The notes under the pieces were generated by a model. It did no database searches. It was not told the origin of the DNA and saw only the letters and a list, made by a program, of their open reading frames with translations. Shown here piece after piece: positions 53,166 through 64,000 of a stretch of 64,000 nt of DNA. The stretch is taken from assembly GCA_947685225.1 (NCBI GenBank), contig CANTUV010000015.1:3782001-3846000 (forward strand). Reading direction: 5' to 3'. Source of the stretch: Garcia nutans (Eukaryota; Streptophyta; Magnoliopsida; Malpighiales; Euphorbiaceae). Each line of letters opens with the position of its first letter. Position 1 is the stretch's first letter. The position numbers were made by a program, and so were the translations under genes.

Positions 53166-56100
53166 TTATGTGATACAGAGGTAGGTGGATGCTTCAACTA
53201 TTATTGCTGGTACTTTTATTTTATTTGGTACTTCAGTTCTTGCATTATTAGACCCTGGGTTAACTCATTCTTACATTAGTGCATCCATCTTGCCTATGAG
53301 TGATTTGTATTCTGAGTCCTTAGGATTTGATGTTTTTGTCACAAATCCTTTAAGGCATAGCGTTGTGGTGAGCAAGGTGTACCAAGATAGCCTAGTTGTT
53401 GTTCAAGATGAGAAATTTCTCGGCGATCATTGAGATGCCTTTCAGGGAGTATGATCTGATTTTAGGCATGGATTGGTTATCCAGGCATGGGGTGATGGTA
53501 GATTGTCAGAAGAAATGTGTTACTCTGAGAACACGTGATGGTAGTTATGTGATGGTATCTAGTGAGCAGAGGTATGATTCATTCATGTTTGTTTCAGCTG
53601 TTTTAGCTAGGAGGATGATTCAGAAGGGATGTAAGGCTTATCTTGCTCATGTTGTAGATACCAGAGTAGTGGGGTCCCAGCTTGACAATATACCCACAGT
53701 TGCTGCGTTTTCAAATGTTTTCCCTAATGATTTGCCAGGGGTACCTCCTGAGAGGGAAGTGGAGTTTGGTATCGATTTGTTGCCTGGTACCACTCCCATC
53801 TCTATTATTCCTTATCGTATGGCACCAGTTGAGTTAAGAGAGTTGAAGGTGCAGTTGCAGGAGTTATTGTAGAAAGGGTTCGTCCGCCCTAGTGTGTCCC
53901 CGTGGGGAGCGCCTATGTTGATTGTGAAGAAGAAGGATGGCACCTTGAGATTGTGTATTGATTATAGGCATTTGAATAAGGAAACCATAAAGAACATGTA
54001 TCATTTTCCTCTGATAGATGATCTCTTTGATCAGTTGAAGGGAGCATCAATATTCTCTAAGATTGATCTGAGATCAGGGTACCATCAGTTGAGAGTTAGA
54101 GAAGTTGATGTACCCAAGATAGCTCTTCGCACAAGGTAATGGCATTATGAGTTTCTGGTGATGCCCTTTGGATTGATGAATGCACCAGCAACTTTTATGG
54201 ATTTGATTAACGGGGTGTTTAGACCATATTTAGATCAGTTTGTGGTGGTCTTTATTAATGACATTTTGGTGTATTCGCATAATGAGGAGGATCATGATAG
54301 GTATTTGCAAATTTTATTGCTGACTCTGAGAGAGAAGCAGTTGTATGCTAAGCTATCTAAGTATGAGTTCTGGCTAGATCAGGTAGCTTTTCATGGTCAT
54401 GTGGTTTCAGCAGAGGGTATTAGAATTGATTCGAGTAAGGTTGAGGCTATCTTGAATTGGAGTCCACTGAAGACTATGACAGAGGTTAGAAGTTTTCTAG
54501 GATTGGCAGGCTATTATCGTCGATTTGTGAAGGGTTTTTCTATGATAGCTACACCACTCACCATATTGCTTTAGAAAAGAGTTAGATTTGTGTGGACAGA
54601 TTGGTGTCAGGCCAATTTTGAGTAGCTGAGGGAGATGTTGACTCAGACTCCTATCCTTACCCTGCCTGTGGAAGGTAAACCATATGTGATATGTAGTGAT
54701 GCTTCACATAGTGGTTTAGGTTGTGTTCTAATGCAGAAGGGTAGAGTCATTGCTTATGCCTCTCGATAGTTGAAGCCACATGAGTTGAATTACTCGACGT
54801 ATGATTTGAAATTAGCAGCTATAGTTTTTTCCTTGAGGATTTTGAGGCATTACTTGTATGGGGAAAAGCATTTCATTTATACTGATCACAATAGTTTGAA
54901 ATACCTGGGTGTTCAAAGAGAGCTGAATCTTTGGCAGAGAATATGGTTAGAGTTGATTTAACACTATAACTGTTTGATTGATTATCATCCTGGTAAGGCA
55001 AATGTTGTTGCTGATGCCTTGAGTAGGAAGTCTTTGGTAGGTTTGACTACTTATTCACTCTCATTGCTTGTTGAGTTGAGAGCATTGCATGCTAGATTTG
55101 AGTCTTGTGATGATGGTGCTTTAATGGCTCAGTTGCAGTTGAGCCAGTCTTATTGGATCATATTAGCGAGGCTCAGTTGGCAGATGACAGAATTCAGAAA
55201 ATTGTGTTGGTTTGTCAGAAGGGGAAGAGTCGAGACTTTTTTGTGAGGGATGATGGCAATATATGGTACAAATATAGGTTGTGTATTCCTGATGATGCAG
55301 AATTGAAAAGGATGATATTAGATGAAGCACATCAGTCACTTTAAGCTATGCACCCTGGAAGTACCAAGATGTATCAGGACTTGAAGCGACATTATTGGTG
55401 GTCAGGTGTGAAGAGGGACATAGCAGAGTTTGTATCAAGATGTCTCACTTGCCAGAGAGTGAAGACTAAGCACTAGGTTCCTTCAGGGTTGCTCCAACCT
55501 TTATCAGTGCCCGAGTGGAAATGGGAGCGAGTGACAATGGATTTCGTGACCGGACTGCCTTTGACCCAGAAGAAGTATGATGCAATCTGGGTGATAGTTG
55601 ATCGAATGATGAAGACAGCTCATTTTCTTCCAGTTTGGATGGATTATTCTCTTGAGAGGTTGGTTGAGCTATATATCAGTGACATAGTGAGGTTGCATGG
55701 AGTCCCAGTTTCTTTGGTGTCGGATTGAGATCCTCATTTTACTTCTAGATTTTGGAAAAGTTTGCATGATACTTTGGGTTCTCTGTTGTACTTTAGTATT
55801 GCTTTTCATTCTCAAATAGATGGGCAGTCAGAGAGAGTGATACAGATTCTAGAGGATATGTTGAGGAGTTGTATCATTGATTTTACCTATAATCAGGATA
55901 GATTTTTGCCACTAATTGAGTTTTTTTAATAACAGTCATCAGTCTAGTATTGGGATGGCTCCTTATGAGGCCTTGTATGGCAGGCGATGCAGGATACCTT
56001 TGTGTTGGGATGAGGTTGGAGAAGGTAAATTGGTCAGTTCCGATTTGATGAAGGAAACAGAAGAGAAAGTGAAGGTGATTCAGGATCTTTTGAAAGCAGC

Positions 56101-56402
56101 TTCAGATCGATAAAAATCCTATTCAGATTTTAAGAGAAGAGGCATAAAGTTCAGTGTGGGAGATAAAGTGTTTCTGAATGTGTCTCCATGGAAGAAGATT
56201 CTGAGGTTCGGTCGCAAAGGGAAGTTGAGTCCTCACTTCATAGGACCATCTGAGGTGTTTGAGAGAGTTGGTCCAGTGGCTTATAGACTAGCTTTACTGC
56301 CTGAGTTGGATCGAATTCATAATGTCTTTCATGTCTCAATGCTTCAGAGATACAGGTCTGACCCATCTCATATCCTATTAGTGGAGTCTATTGAGGTGAG
56401 TA
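53166..56402 (+). pseudogene. Protease-RT-integrase pseudogene of element D
   Basis: Collinear with B's pol: protease LLDPGLTHSYIS near 53245, RT with FIND instead of FIDD (Asp to Asn at 54257-54259), RNase H (SDASHSGLGCVLMQ) and integrase (MDFVTGLPLTQ, VSD, GQSERVIQ). Stops occur at 53870, 54137, 54572, 54767, 54959, 55342 and 55726 among others. Frameshifts lie near 53410, 55140 and 55910. It ends at IESIEVS (about 56400) before the chromodomain, where the LTR of O2 begins. Confidence 0.9.
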
Positions 56403-58819
56403 TGAGCAGGGATTTTTGCCTCCACTCCCGGTGGAATGGTTCTTGCTACTTCGGCACTGTTTAGGCTCGGGGCCTTAGAGAACACAAAACTAAGTCTGGA
56501 GAAAATGGAATCGCTACCTAGATGAGCTAGGAAAAAGAAAGGGGTGGATGACTCAATTCCTAAGGAATCTCCAATCCCTTAATGGGTAAGGAAAGGTGGG
56601 TACGTGTGGGGAAGGTGAGAAATGGCCCAGCACCCCCCACAACGCCCTCATTAGAACCGGCCTCCTTTGCAGGTCTTAATATTATAAAATTCTTAACTAT
56701 AATAATATTATCCATATTACACGCAACAATTGAAATAAAGCATCATCATATTAAAATCAAAGCAATGTCCAAGCAAAGCAAATAAATGGACACCCATCTG
56801 AGGATGGAAACATGTCCTTACATCGTTCATGCCAAAACTAAATAGGACACCCATCGAAAAGTGGAAACATGTCCTTTACATTGGTCCAAAATATAAAAGA
56901 AATTTAAATTTCATAGAAATTAATTAATGAGGCACCTACAAACTGGGAACATACCTCTTACAATATTTGGAAATCAAAATAAATCGATAAAAGTAAATAA
57001 CCATTCATCATAAATAAATCATTCATCAAAGATATTAAACATCAATCAAAATATATAATAAACATTCATCCAATGTATATAAAATAGTAAATATATTAAC
57101 TTTAGGGATCCATACATTAATTAGGGTTTCTAGAGTTTTATGCTTAATAAGTAGGGTTTTGAGAAATATTTTAAAGCAATAGCATAGCCACTAGATTTAA
57201 GGTTTTGGATGTTTTATGAAAATAATGTTACTATGACTTAAAAAGGTAGGTTTAGTTAGGGTTTTAACAAACTTCATGAATTAGGCTTTTATGGTTTGAA
57301 ACCTTGTTTTTGCAGATTATGATTTAGGATTTGATGCTTTGCCGTGATCAATGGTAAGTATGGTTTTAGTATTAACTATAATAACTACTTAAGTATTTTT
57401 GGATGGAACAAATATAGAAAGTCTTTAATGGAGTTATTTGAAAGATTAAAATATCCAGTGAATAAAATTATAAAGAGCTACTGTGAAGATTTGAAAACAG
57501 AATTAGGATTTATGGTTTGAATAAATTAGGGTTTAGGTTTGTATTTTGAATAAAGCTACTATATTTTAAATAATCATAATAATGGAAGTAAAAAATAAAA
57601 ATTTATAATACATAAATAAATAGTGACCTGAGCCTATACGGTGGTCTCGCTAGCCGGTTAGCTGGTGGGGTCAAGGGGGCTGCCCCCTTGTTGGGTTGGG
57701 GCCCGGGCTTTTAGGATTGTAGGTTTTAGTGTTGAAAATTAAGATTTTAGGGTTTAAGATTTAGAAAATAGGGTTTCAAAATTGGAAGGAACTTATGTTA
57801 TTTTTAAAAGAATAATGCTACTGTGTGATTTTGGAAAGAAGAATTAATTAGGATTGAAGCTTTTGATACTTAAAAAAAAATAGGGCTACTGGATTTTTGA
57901 AATAGAGATTAGGTAAGGGTTTTAAAGTTTTTGGAAACAGAAGAAACAATTTAGGGTTTTTAAGTTTTGATCACTGACTAATGGTTACTGGATGAACATA
58001 TTACCAAGTTTAATGATTTAAGTTACCTAGAAAAAAAATGATGGAAACATTGTAAATAATCATCAAATTAAAATTTATAGTCAAACCTCCTTTCATTGGT
58101 TCCTCCACAACTTGATTTTTGGATGAAAAAAGACAAAGGCAAGGTTGCTGCCTTTGATGGATTGATTGCTTCTTCTTGTTAGCTTTTTTTTCCGTTCATT
58201 GCTTCTCTCAAATATGAAGTCCCATGTCTAACTTAGTAACACAAATTTTTGATCCCCTCAACAAAGTCCCGTCCAAAGTTCTAGTCCCTTAATTCTATGT
58301 TTTAAAGTGTTATTTATAGGAAAAATCAAAAACCTAATTCTAATTGTTTAAGGAAACTAAAATTAATTAGAAAAAGAAACCAAAACTAAATAGAAATTTG
58401 TTTCGGAAAAACTGTGTTGGAAAATTGCGCTGGTAAAAAAAAATTGCTGGCGAAACTGCGAGCTACGAAAATTTTGTGAGCGGGCACTGGGGCGGCTGGG
58501 CCAATTCGCTGTAGGGCCCAAGGCCATTTTGCCGCAGGAAATTCCTGTGGCAAAATGATCCAAGGCCATTTCGCCTCAGGAAATTCCTACGGGCGAATTG
58601 GCCTTGGCCAATTCTACTTTCAGCAACGAATTTTTCGTCACTGATTTTTTCGTCATCTATTTTTATTTATTTATTTGCCTTTTTTTAACTTTACTAATAT
58701 TAATCTTTTTTATTTTTATTTAAAAAATTATAAATATATTTAATTAAAATAACACAAAAATTATTTTTGGACTATATAAAAATAATTGACCATACTGGGT
58801 CAAAAATTAATGGTCTACA
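56403..58819 (-). mobile_element. 3' LTR of Tat/Ogre-like element O2
   Basis: 2417 bp, TGAGCAGGGATTTTTG at 56403 to GGTCTACA at 58819, in the same orientation as O1's LTR and diverged from it. On the right, GTTTGCCCTCTGCTTG (minus strand AGAGGGCAAAC) is a purine tract adjoining TGTAGACC, so this is a 3' LTR with internal DNA to the right. It inserted into D's pol. A GC-rich island (57645-57716) and palindromes (58480-58615) stand out. No gene is seen. Confidence 0.8.
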
Positions 58820-59065
58820 GTTTGCCCTCTGCTTGAATGATATGAGACTACATCAAAAGAGAGTGAAAAAGCAATAAGACTTAATTTTTGAGATGATTAA
58901 GGTTTTGGCTTCTAGACTCGGTTTGAGTTCTGAACTCAAAGATAATTTTAGGTTCTGGACCTAAGGGTAATTTAGATTCTGAACCCGAGCTAAGTTATGG
59001 GCTTAAGAGTAATTTGGATTCTTGACATGAAACTAGATTTGGATACTCGATCCTTAACTGGATTT
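58820..59065 (-). other. Purine tract and 3' UTR remnant of O2
   Basis: Next to the LTR is the purine tract, then diverged copies of array-1 units (GGTTCTGGACCTAAGGG, TGGATACTCGATCC). It breaks off at about 59065, where D's LTR sequence resumes, so the rest of O2 was deleted. Confidence 0.75.
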
Positions 59066-59756
59066 GGTATTGCATTTGAGTTTTATTATTATCAAGTTTC
59101 TATTACTAGGCTTTTGGCTTAGCACGATTGTTTACATCGCGCCGGTGACAGGATAGATTCGGCTGAGCCGGAGAGTTCTGCTAGACTAGGTTGGGTCTAG
59201 ACTTGTGGTTGTGCTTGTAGAGTTGATATCAAGATAAAAAACACTATCAACAGCATGTATATATTTTATGTTATTGTATATTTTGGATATTATGCATATT
59301 ATATCATGTTTTTAGATTTTATGTATTGTAAACTATAAAGAATGTTTGAGTTAATATATTTGAAATGGGGGTTTACATGTGTTCTAAATTATATATATAT
59401 ATATGTTTGAGAAACTTTGTGAAATTGAGGAGTATGGGTGAAAAGGTGATTTGAAATTATTTGGGAGTGTTTTCTGATGCAGGTTGTGTTTTGCTAAATT
59501 TTTGGATGTTTAAATTACAGACAAAACTCTGGCAAATTCTTCCTAGAGATTTTCATATAAAATGTTTATTTTGAGTTCCTATAACAAGTAAAGAATATTT
59601 ATATTCTATTTAATTTATATATTTAGTAATTGAAATTTTAAATAAAAAATGTGAAAATTTTTATTAAACTGGGTCGTGACATTTTTGTACCGTATATGCG
59701 CATTCTACATATACTGGGTGTGTGTATTATATGTGTATAGGGCATAAGGGTGTTAC
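59066..59756 (+). mobile_element. 3' LTR end of element D
   Basis: Closely similar to D's 5' LTR from about 46205 to its end (with E removed), finishing GGGTGTTACA at 59756. The first part of the LTR is missing. It carries the twin stem-loop at 59106-59141. Confidence 0.8.
59106..59141 (+). other. Twin stem-loop, D 3' LTR
   Basis: CTAGGC/GCTTAG (one G-U), then CACGAT/ATCGCG with one mismatch (a G to A change), then CCGGTGAC. Confidence 0.65.
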
Positions 59757-60616
59757 ACTGGATGTCAAAAATAGTCAAAATATTATCTCTAGAACTTGAA
59801 TATTATATATGTTCTTTTGGGCCCAATGCATTTGATTGTGTTAAGTGATAATTTAGTGAAGATATTGTAAATAATTTGAAAGGAAATTTCATGTTTCATT
59901 ATTAGATTTAATGAAAAAGTAATTTACTTTATTTTACTTTAATTTACATTATTATTAAAGTATGTACCACTAGGCACATTGCTTAGCGTGATTTTGTTTA
60001 TCGTGCAGGTGATAGGTTTAGTACTGAAAGCCCTACTAGACCTGAACAGGTTTAGGGATTATGGATTTTGATGAAAGGTTTGTCTTGTTACCATGGGACT
60101 ATAGCCAGTTGCAAACATGTGAACATCTACTTTGAAAAACTTGTTTTAATTATGTACATTATTTATACATATCTGCAAATGTTGTAAATTATAAAGTTTT
60201 TGGGATAAGTGTGAAGTTTGTGAATATTTTAAATATGTATCTATATATGTTTATGTGATTTTGAGAAAATATTGAAGAATGATGAAGTAGTGGACATATG
60301 AATGCATGATTTTGGAAGTGCAAAATTTTTATGCCGATTGAGTTATTGATTTTTTTGGGAATGTCCAAAATACAGCTGAAACTCTGGCAATTTTTTTTTA
60401 GAAATTTTTCTTCAAAATTTGTATTTTTGTTAATTAAATTATTATTATATTTTCACTTATAAATTTTTTAGGTACATTTACAAGCTTTAAATGTTTTTTT
60501 ATAACTATGGGAAATATTATAAATATCAAAGATGATAACATTCTTTTATTCTATATATGTATTATACATATATTAGTTGTATATATTATACAAATATAGG
60601 GTATAAAGGTGTTATA
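59757..60616 (+). mobile_element. Truncated Tekay-type LTR H
   Basis: Distinct 3' half of a Tekay-type LTR: TTGAATATTATATATG, TTTTGGGCCCAATGC (as in B near 11275), the twin stem-loop, and an end GGTGTTATA at 60616 (TA instead of CA). D's LTR abuts it at 59756/59757, so D probably inserted into H. Confidence 0.7.
59970..60005 (+). other. Twin stem-loop in LTR H
   Basis: CTAGGC/GCTTAG, then CGTGAT/ATCGTG, where two G-U pairs replace G-C pairs, then CAGGTGATAG. Confidence 0.7.
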
Positions 60617-62387
60617 TAGGAGCCCTCTCTAAGTAAGCATACAAAATGAAAAGTAAAGTTATAATATATACAACTAATATATGTATAGAGAAATCCCTTG
60701 ACCTAGTAAAGTTATTCGGATCATGATGCATAGATACACTAGTTTATGAATATCAAGCTAGATTCGTCATCGGTTGAGCACCAAAATGAAAAAAACCAAC
60801 AAAATTATAAATTCAAACAGAGTAATTTATTCAATCAAATTTAATTTGAAAAACACAATTTTAACAATGAAATATTAAAAATAGCAAAATAAAATGAGTA
60901 ACACCCAAGCCTAGGAAAGTTTGTTGAGTTGGAGTTGAAAATACTTCATCTAATTGGACATGTCAGAGGCAAGGATCTTTCCATCCTCAATGAGGTTATG
61001 AATTTCTCTCCCACCTTCTTTCTATTGCTCCACTTTCTTTACTCCCATGAAGTTAACCAGCTCCTCTGGTGTTACAGAAGTGGAAATTTACATGCTTGCC
61101 ATAGCCTTGGCTATAGCTTCACGATGTTTTTTAGATGTAGCCAGTACGTCCCAAATGTTGATACTAGCTTGGGTCCTTTCAATTGCTTAAGGACAACATC
61201 ACCATCATCTTATTCTTCTTCTTCTTCTTTACTATCCATCCTAACATCTTTCCCTTTGTCAACCTCTACTTCTTTTGGAGCAGTTGTATTATAAGGTTTG
61301 CCTGAGCAGGTATTCTACACTTTTTCTTTGGGTTCATACCAAGCCCATTCTTCTTCTTTAGATTCCAGCTCCTCATCACTGACAGTCAAGTCCTAAAACT
61401 CATTTACCAGGTAAAGGGTCAAAAAATTTTCACCGATAAATGGTTCAATCTTACCGAGTAAAACTTTTATTTCTGTAGTTTCTTCTTCTACATCTTGAAA
61501 AGATGACAAGACAATCTTTTCTTTCAATCCTCCTATCATGAAAGTAGTTGGAGAAGGTACTCTTCCAAGCTTAGGCAAAGGATTATTCTTCGCACTAGAT
61601 TTTTTAGGCTTGGGCAGCTTGCCATTGTCAATCAAATCTTGAATCTTATGTTTTAACCTAGCACACCTGTCTATTTCGTGCCCTTGTATTTAATGGAATT
61701 GAAAGAATGCCTCGATGTCAAAGTTTAGTGGAAGTGGATTTGGCAGAGGTTGAGGAGCCAATGGTTGTAACAACCCCTTTTTCTGCAACTTGTTGAATAG
61801 CCAAGATAAAGGTCTCCCCAGATCTAAAATCTGCCCCCTATTCCTTTGACTAGTAGTTGTATTAACATCCACTGCTTTTTGTATATTCTGACCACTAGAT
61901 TGATAATTTCCCTTCTCATTTCTTCTTTCAGAAAAATAATTTTTCTCCCTTTTCTGCTCTTCTATTTTTAAGCTAGCTTGGAGAATATCTTTGAAATCTC
62001 TTATAAGGGTGTGGGATAGTCTCTCATGGAGGCCGGATATGACACCTCTAACTTATATTTTGATCTGTTCAGATTCATCGGGCCTTTGTTTGAGAAGAGC
62101 AATTTTGTTCCTCTACCTTTTCACATAATCAATAAAATTTTCATTCTGCTTCTTTCTGATAGTCTCCACCTCTATAAGGGTCACTTCTAGCTCAATATTG
62201 TGCCCATATTGCTGAATGAAAGCTTTGTATAACAAATTTCAATTGTTTTGAGTGTTTTCCTCCGAGGTATTGAACTAGTTTTGCATAACAAGATCTAGAA
62301 AAAAGCATGAAATACCTCAGAGTTTGAGCCTTAGTAGCTCTAGCAAACTGCATGGTAGTGATGTAATGCTTGACATGTGTGAGAGGG
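60617..62387 (-). pseudogene. Gag remnant of Tat/Ogre-like element O3
   Basis: Minus-strand relative of O1's gag. Upstream capsid pieces lie near 62340-61880 with stops. The linker region (61872-61690) reads DLGRPLSWLFNKLQKKG. The zinc-knuckle region has lost its first cysteine (FFQFH), then KLPKPKKSSAKNNPLPKLG (61635-61393). An acidic stretch, EEEWAWYEPKEK (near 61340), follows. Further on, to about 60930, degenerate sequence resembles the segment before the protease in this group. It is dead, with many stops. It joins LTR-tip sequence at 62388 instead of the gag N-terminus. Confidence 0.75.
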
Positions 62388-62478
62388 GATTTTTGTCCCC
62401 ACTCCTGGGGGTGACTCCACTGAGGATAGAATTCTTCCTTTTGCTTTATAGGGATATAGGGTGAGTGTGCAAACCCCG
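62388..62478. other. Chimeric LTR-tip / primer-site junction
   Basis: TGAGAGGGGATTTTTGTCCC (62388-62407) matches the Tat/Ogre LTR tip as written at 5721 (minus-oriented). It is followed by GGTGACTCCACTGAGGATAG, which resembles a tRNA-Arg primer site in plus orientation. The tip is itself palindromic, so orientation is uncertain. Confidence 0.5.
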
Positions 62479-62919
62479 ACTAGAGTGATGACATTTTCCT
62501 TGGTTTATGGGATGCAAGTAGTGTTGCCAATTGAAATTGAGATCAAATCGCCGAGGGTGGTCTTGGAAGCTAAATTACCTGAGATATAATGGGTAGCGAA
62601 TAGATATGCACAGCTAGCCTCATTAGAAGAAAGAAGGTTAAAGGCTTTGCATCATCATTAGCTGTATCAAAGAAAGATAGCTCGAGCCTACAATAGAAGG
62701 GTTAAGATCATGAAGCTTAAAGTCGGTGACTTAATGTTGAAGTAGTGCAAACCTACTATCCCTAATCCTAGAGGGAAGTATAGACCTAGCTTGGAGGGGT
62801 CATATGTAGTGAAGCAAGTCATGAGAAATGGTGCAGTCAAGTTATTAGATATGGAAGGAAATGAGTTTAGTGAGCTAGTGAACATTGACATATTGAAGAA
62901 GTTTATGTTTGAATTTTAA
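62479..62919 (+). pseudogene. Integrase C-terminal region of a Tat/Ogre-like element
   Basis: 147 codons with three in-frame stops. It reads MTFSLVYGMQVVLPIEIEI, then SLEERRLKALHHH, then QRKIARAYNRRVK, then PRGKYRPSLEGSYVVKQV and ends VNIDILKKF. This is the region after the integrase catalytic core and the SH3-like end typical of the Tat/Ogre group (GPYVVKK-type motif). Catalytic residues lie upstream and are missing. It is on the plus strand, opposite to O3's gag, so it comes from a different copy. It ends at TAA 62917-62919. Confidence 0.85.
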
Positions 62920-64000
62920 AATAATAAAAAAAATAAAAAAATAAGAAAAAAACTCACTAGGATGAAAACATAAAAGGGTGGCTTAGGCAATCGTTAGAGC
63001 CATCCGCTAGTTCAAAAAATCAGAAAGGGCAGGATAAAAAACAATTAAGGCTAAATGAGAGAAAATTATCTATTAGAAAACCCAAAAGGGTTGATTGATG
63101 ACATGAGTGATCTTGTGTATGCTGGCTTTTTGTTTTTGGTTGTTCCCCAAATTAATAAAACATAGTTAATGTTAAAATTATTCTATGAGCACTATTTTGA
63201 ATAATCTGACCATTTGGGTAAAATAAATAACACAATAGCAAAATGTGATGACAAATTATAAAAGAAAAGAAAACATCTTTTTATTATCATTATTGTTCAT
63301 CCTAAAATAAATTTTTTCTAAAAGAATTGGCAACTGTGAAATCTATGGTAGACAATAAGTGTAACATGTAGGCCAGCTTTGCTTCAATCAATCCAAGTAC
63401 ACTTCAGTTATAGGGGCTTGTCCAAATTTGGAGTAAACTCAGAACCTCGAGGCTCAGCTCCATACTGGCGGTCAAGCCGATGAGGATCATAACAAGTGCC
63501 TCGACGAAGCGCAACAAGAAGAACATACATCATATATGTCTGAATGGTGACATGAGAAATCTTCCACCAAGTTACCAACCAATAGATGTTAATAACAACT
63601 CATGAATGGCTCTAGTCAACTCACTCGACATAGGAAGAAGCAGGATGAAGTAATTTCTTAGCAGAATGATGACGGGAAAGATATCTAATGAAGTCCACAT
63701 ACTGGGTGTCAAGTAAGCAAAGGCGCTCCTATAGCAAGATCTGTAAAGACAACCAATAAGTTAAAAAAAAGTCAGCTAGGTTAAAAACTTGCATGAGGGC
63801 CTAGGCAAAAGTTATGACAGCTCGCTAATTTAAAAAACCCACAAGGGTGGGCTAGGCAAAAATTAGAGCAATAAAAATAAAAGCCTAAATTGAAAATCCA
63901 AAATGGAGATTTAGGCAGTTACCTAAAGCAGCATGGGACTTCCAATCAATCTCCTTGAAGAATCAATCTTGAATTGATCCAATCCAACTAGGGTTTTAGC
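62920..64000 (+). other. 3' UTR of the plus-strand Tat/Ogre remnant
   Basis: No gene. A-rich purine stretch (62920-62955), then CACTAGGATGAAAACATAAAAGG, split as CACTAGGATGAAAAC and AAAAGGGTGGCTTAGGC. A second diverged copy of this block lies at 63775-63925 (CAGCTAGGTTAAAAAC, GGGTGGGCTAGGCAAAAATT). The GC-richer segment 63420-63530 has no recognised motif. No LTR is reached before the window ends. Confidence 0.6.

Noticed and set aside
57645..57716. Organelle-derived insert
   Set aside because: GC-rich and palindromic, but too short and without any recognisable organelle gene. It lies within the LTR of O2.
1..64000. Host protein-coding gene
   Set aside because: Every frame with a recognisable domain is a retrotransposon protein. 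The remaining frames are short, repeat-derived or antisense to these.

Overview
This window reads as repeat-rich nuclear DNA of a flowering plant, probably a eudicot. It holds no recognisable host gene, tRNA or rRNA. Nearly all of it is Ty3/gypsy LTR retrotransposons of three plant lineages: chromodomain Tekay/Del-like elements (iMet primer sites, long TGTAAYA...TTACA LTRs), Athila-like elements (tRNA-Asp primer site, env-like ORF) and Tat/Ogre-like elements (tRNA-Arg primer site). The species cannot be named from the sequence.

Layout. 1-8003: minus-strand Tat/Ogre-like element O1, with minisatellites in its 3' part, a broken gag, a tRNA-Arg primer site and a 2.28 kb LTR. 8010-8159: an inverted LTR tip. 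8160-32111: an old Tekay-like element A, split by insertions. A's gag is interrupted by solo LTR F (8431-24535). F is interrupted by the nearly intact element B (9248-22101). B's 5' LTR is interrupted by solo LTR G (11739-14335). A is also interrupted by solo LTR J (24913-27893). Matching 5-bp target duplications support these joints: TATGC for B, TTCCG for G, CAATG for J, and GGTCA/GGTTA for F.

32112-44332: Athila-like element C with gag, broken pol and an env-like ORF. 44333-56402: old Tekay-like element D. Its 5' LTR contains internally deleted Athila-like element E (46287-51421, duplication GTGAC). 56403-59065: 3' LTR and 3' UTR of a second Tat/Ogre-like element, O2. 59066-60616: two truncated Tekay-like LTR ends. 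60617-64000: Tat/Ogre gag remains on the minus strand, then a plus-strand integrase C-terminus with its 3' UTR.

Only B looks recent. By eye its LTRs differ at about 15 positions plus one 2-bp indel in about 2.69 kb. Its proteins are complete except for one in-frame TAG between the capsid and zinc-knuckle regions. The most interesting signals are non-coding. One is a pair of abutting stem-loops followed by CAGGT or a close variant, kept in eight Tekay-type LTR ends with compensatory base changes. Another is arrays of near-perfect palindromes (GACACGGCCA/TGGCCGTGTC) in the Athila-type LTRs and just upstream of the env-like ORF. A third is a set of conserved splice-donor motifs inside the long Tekay-type LTRs.
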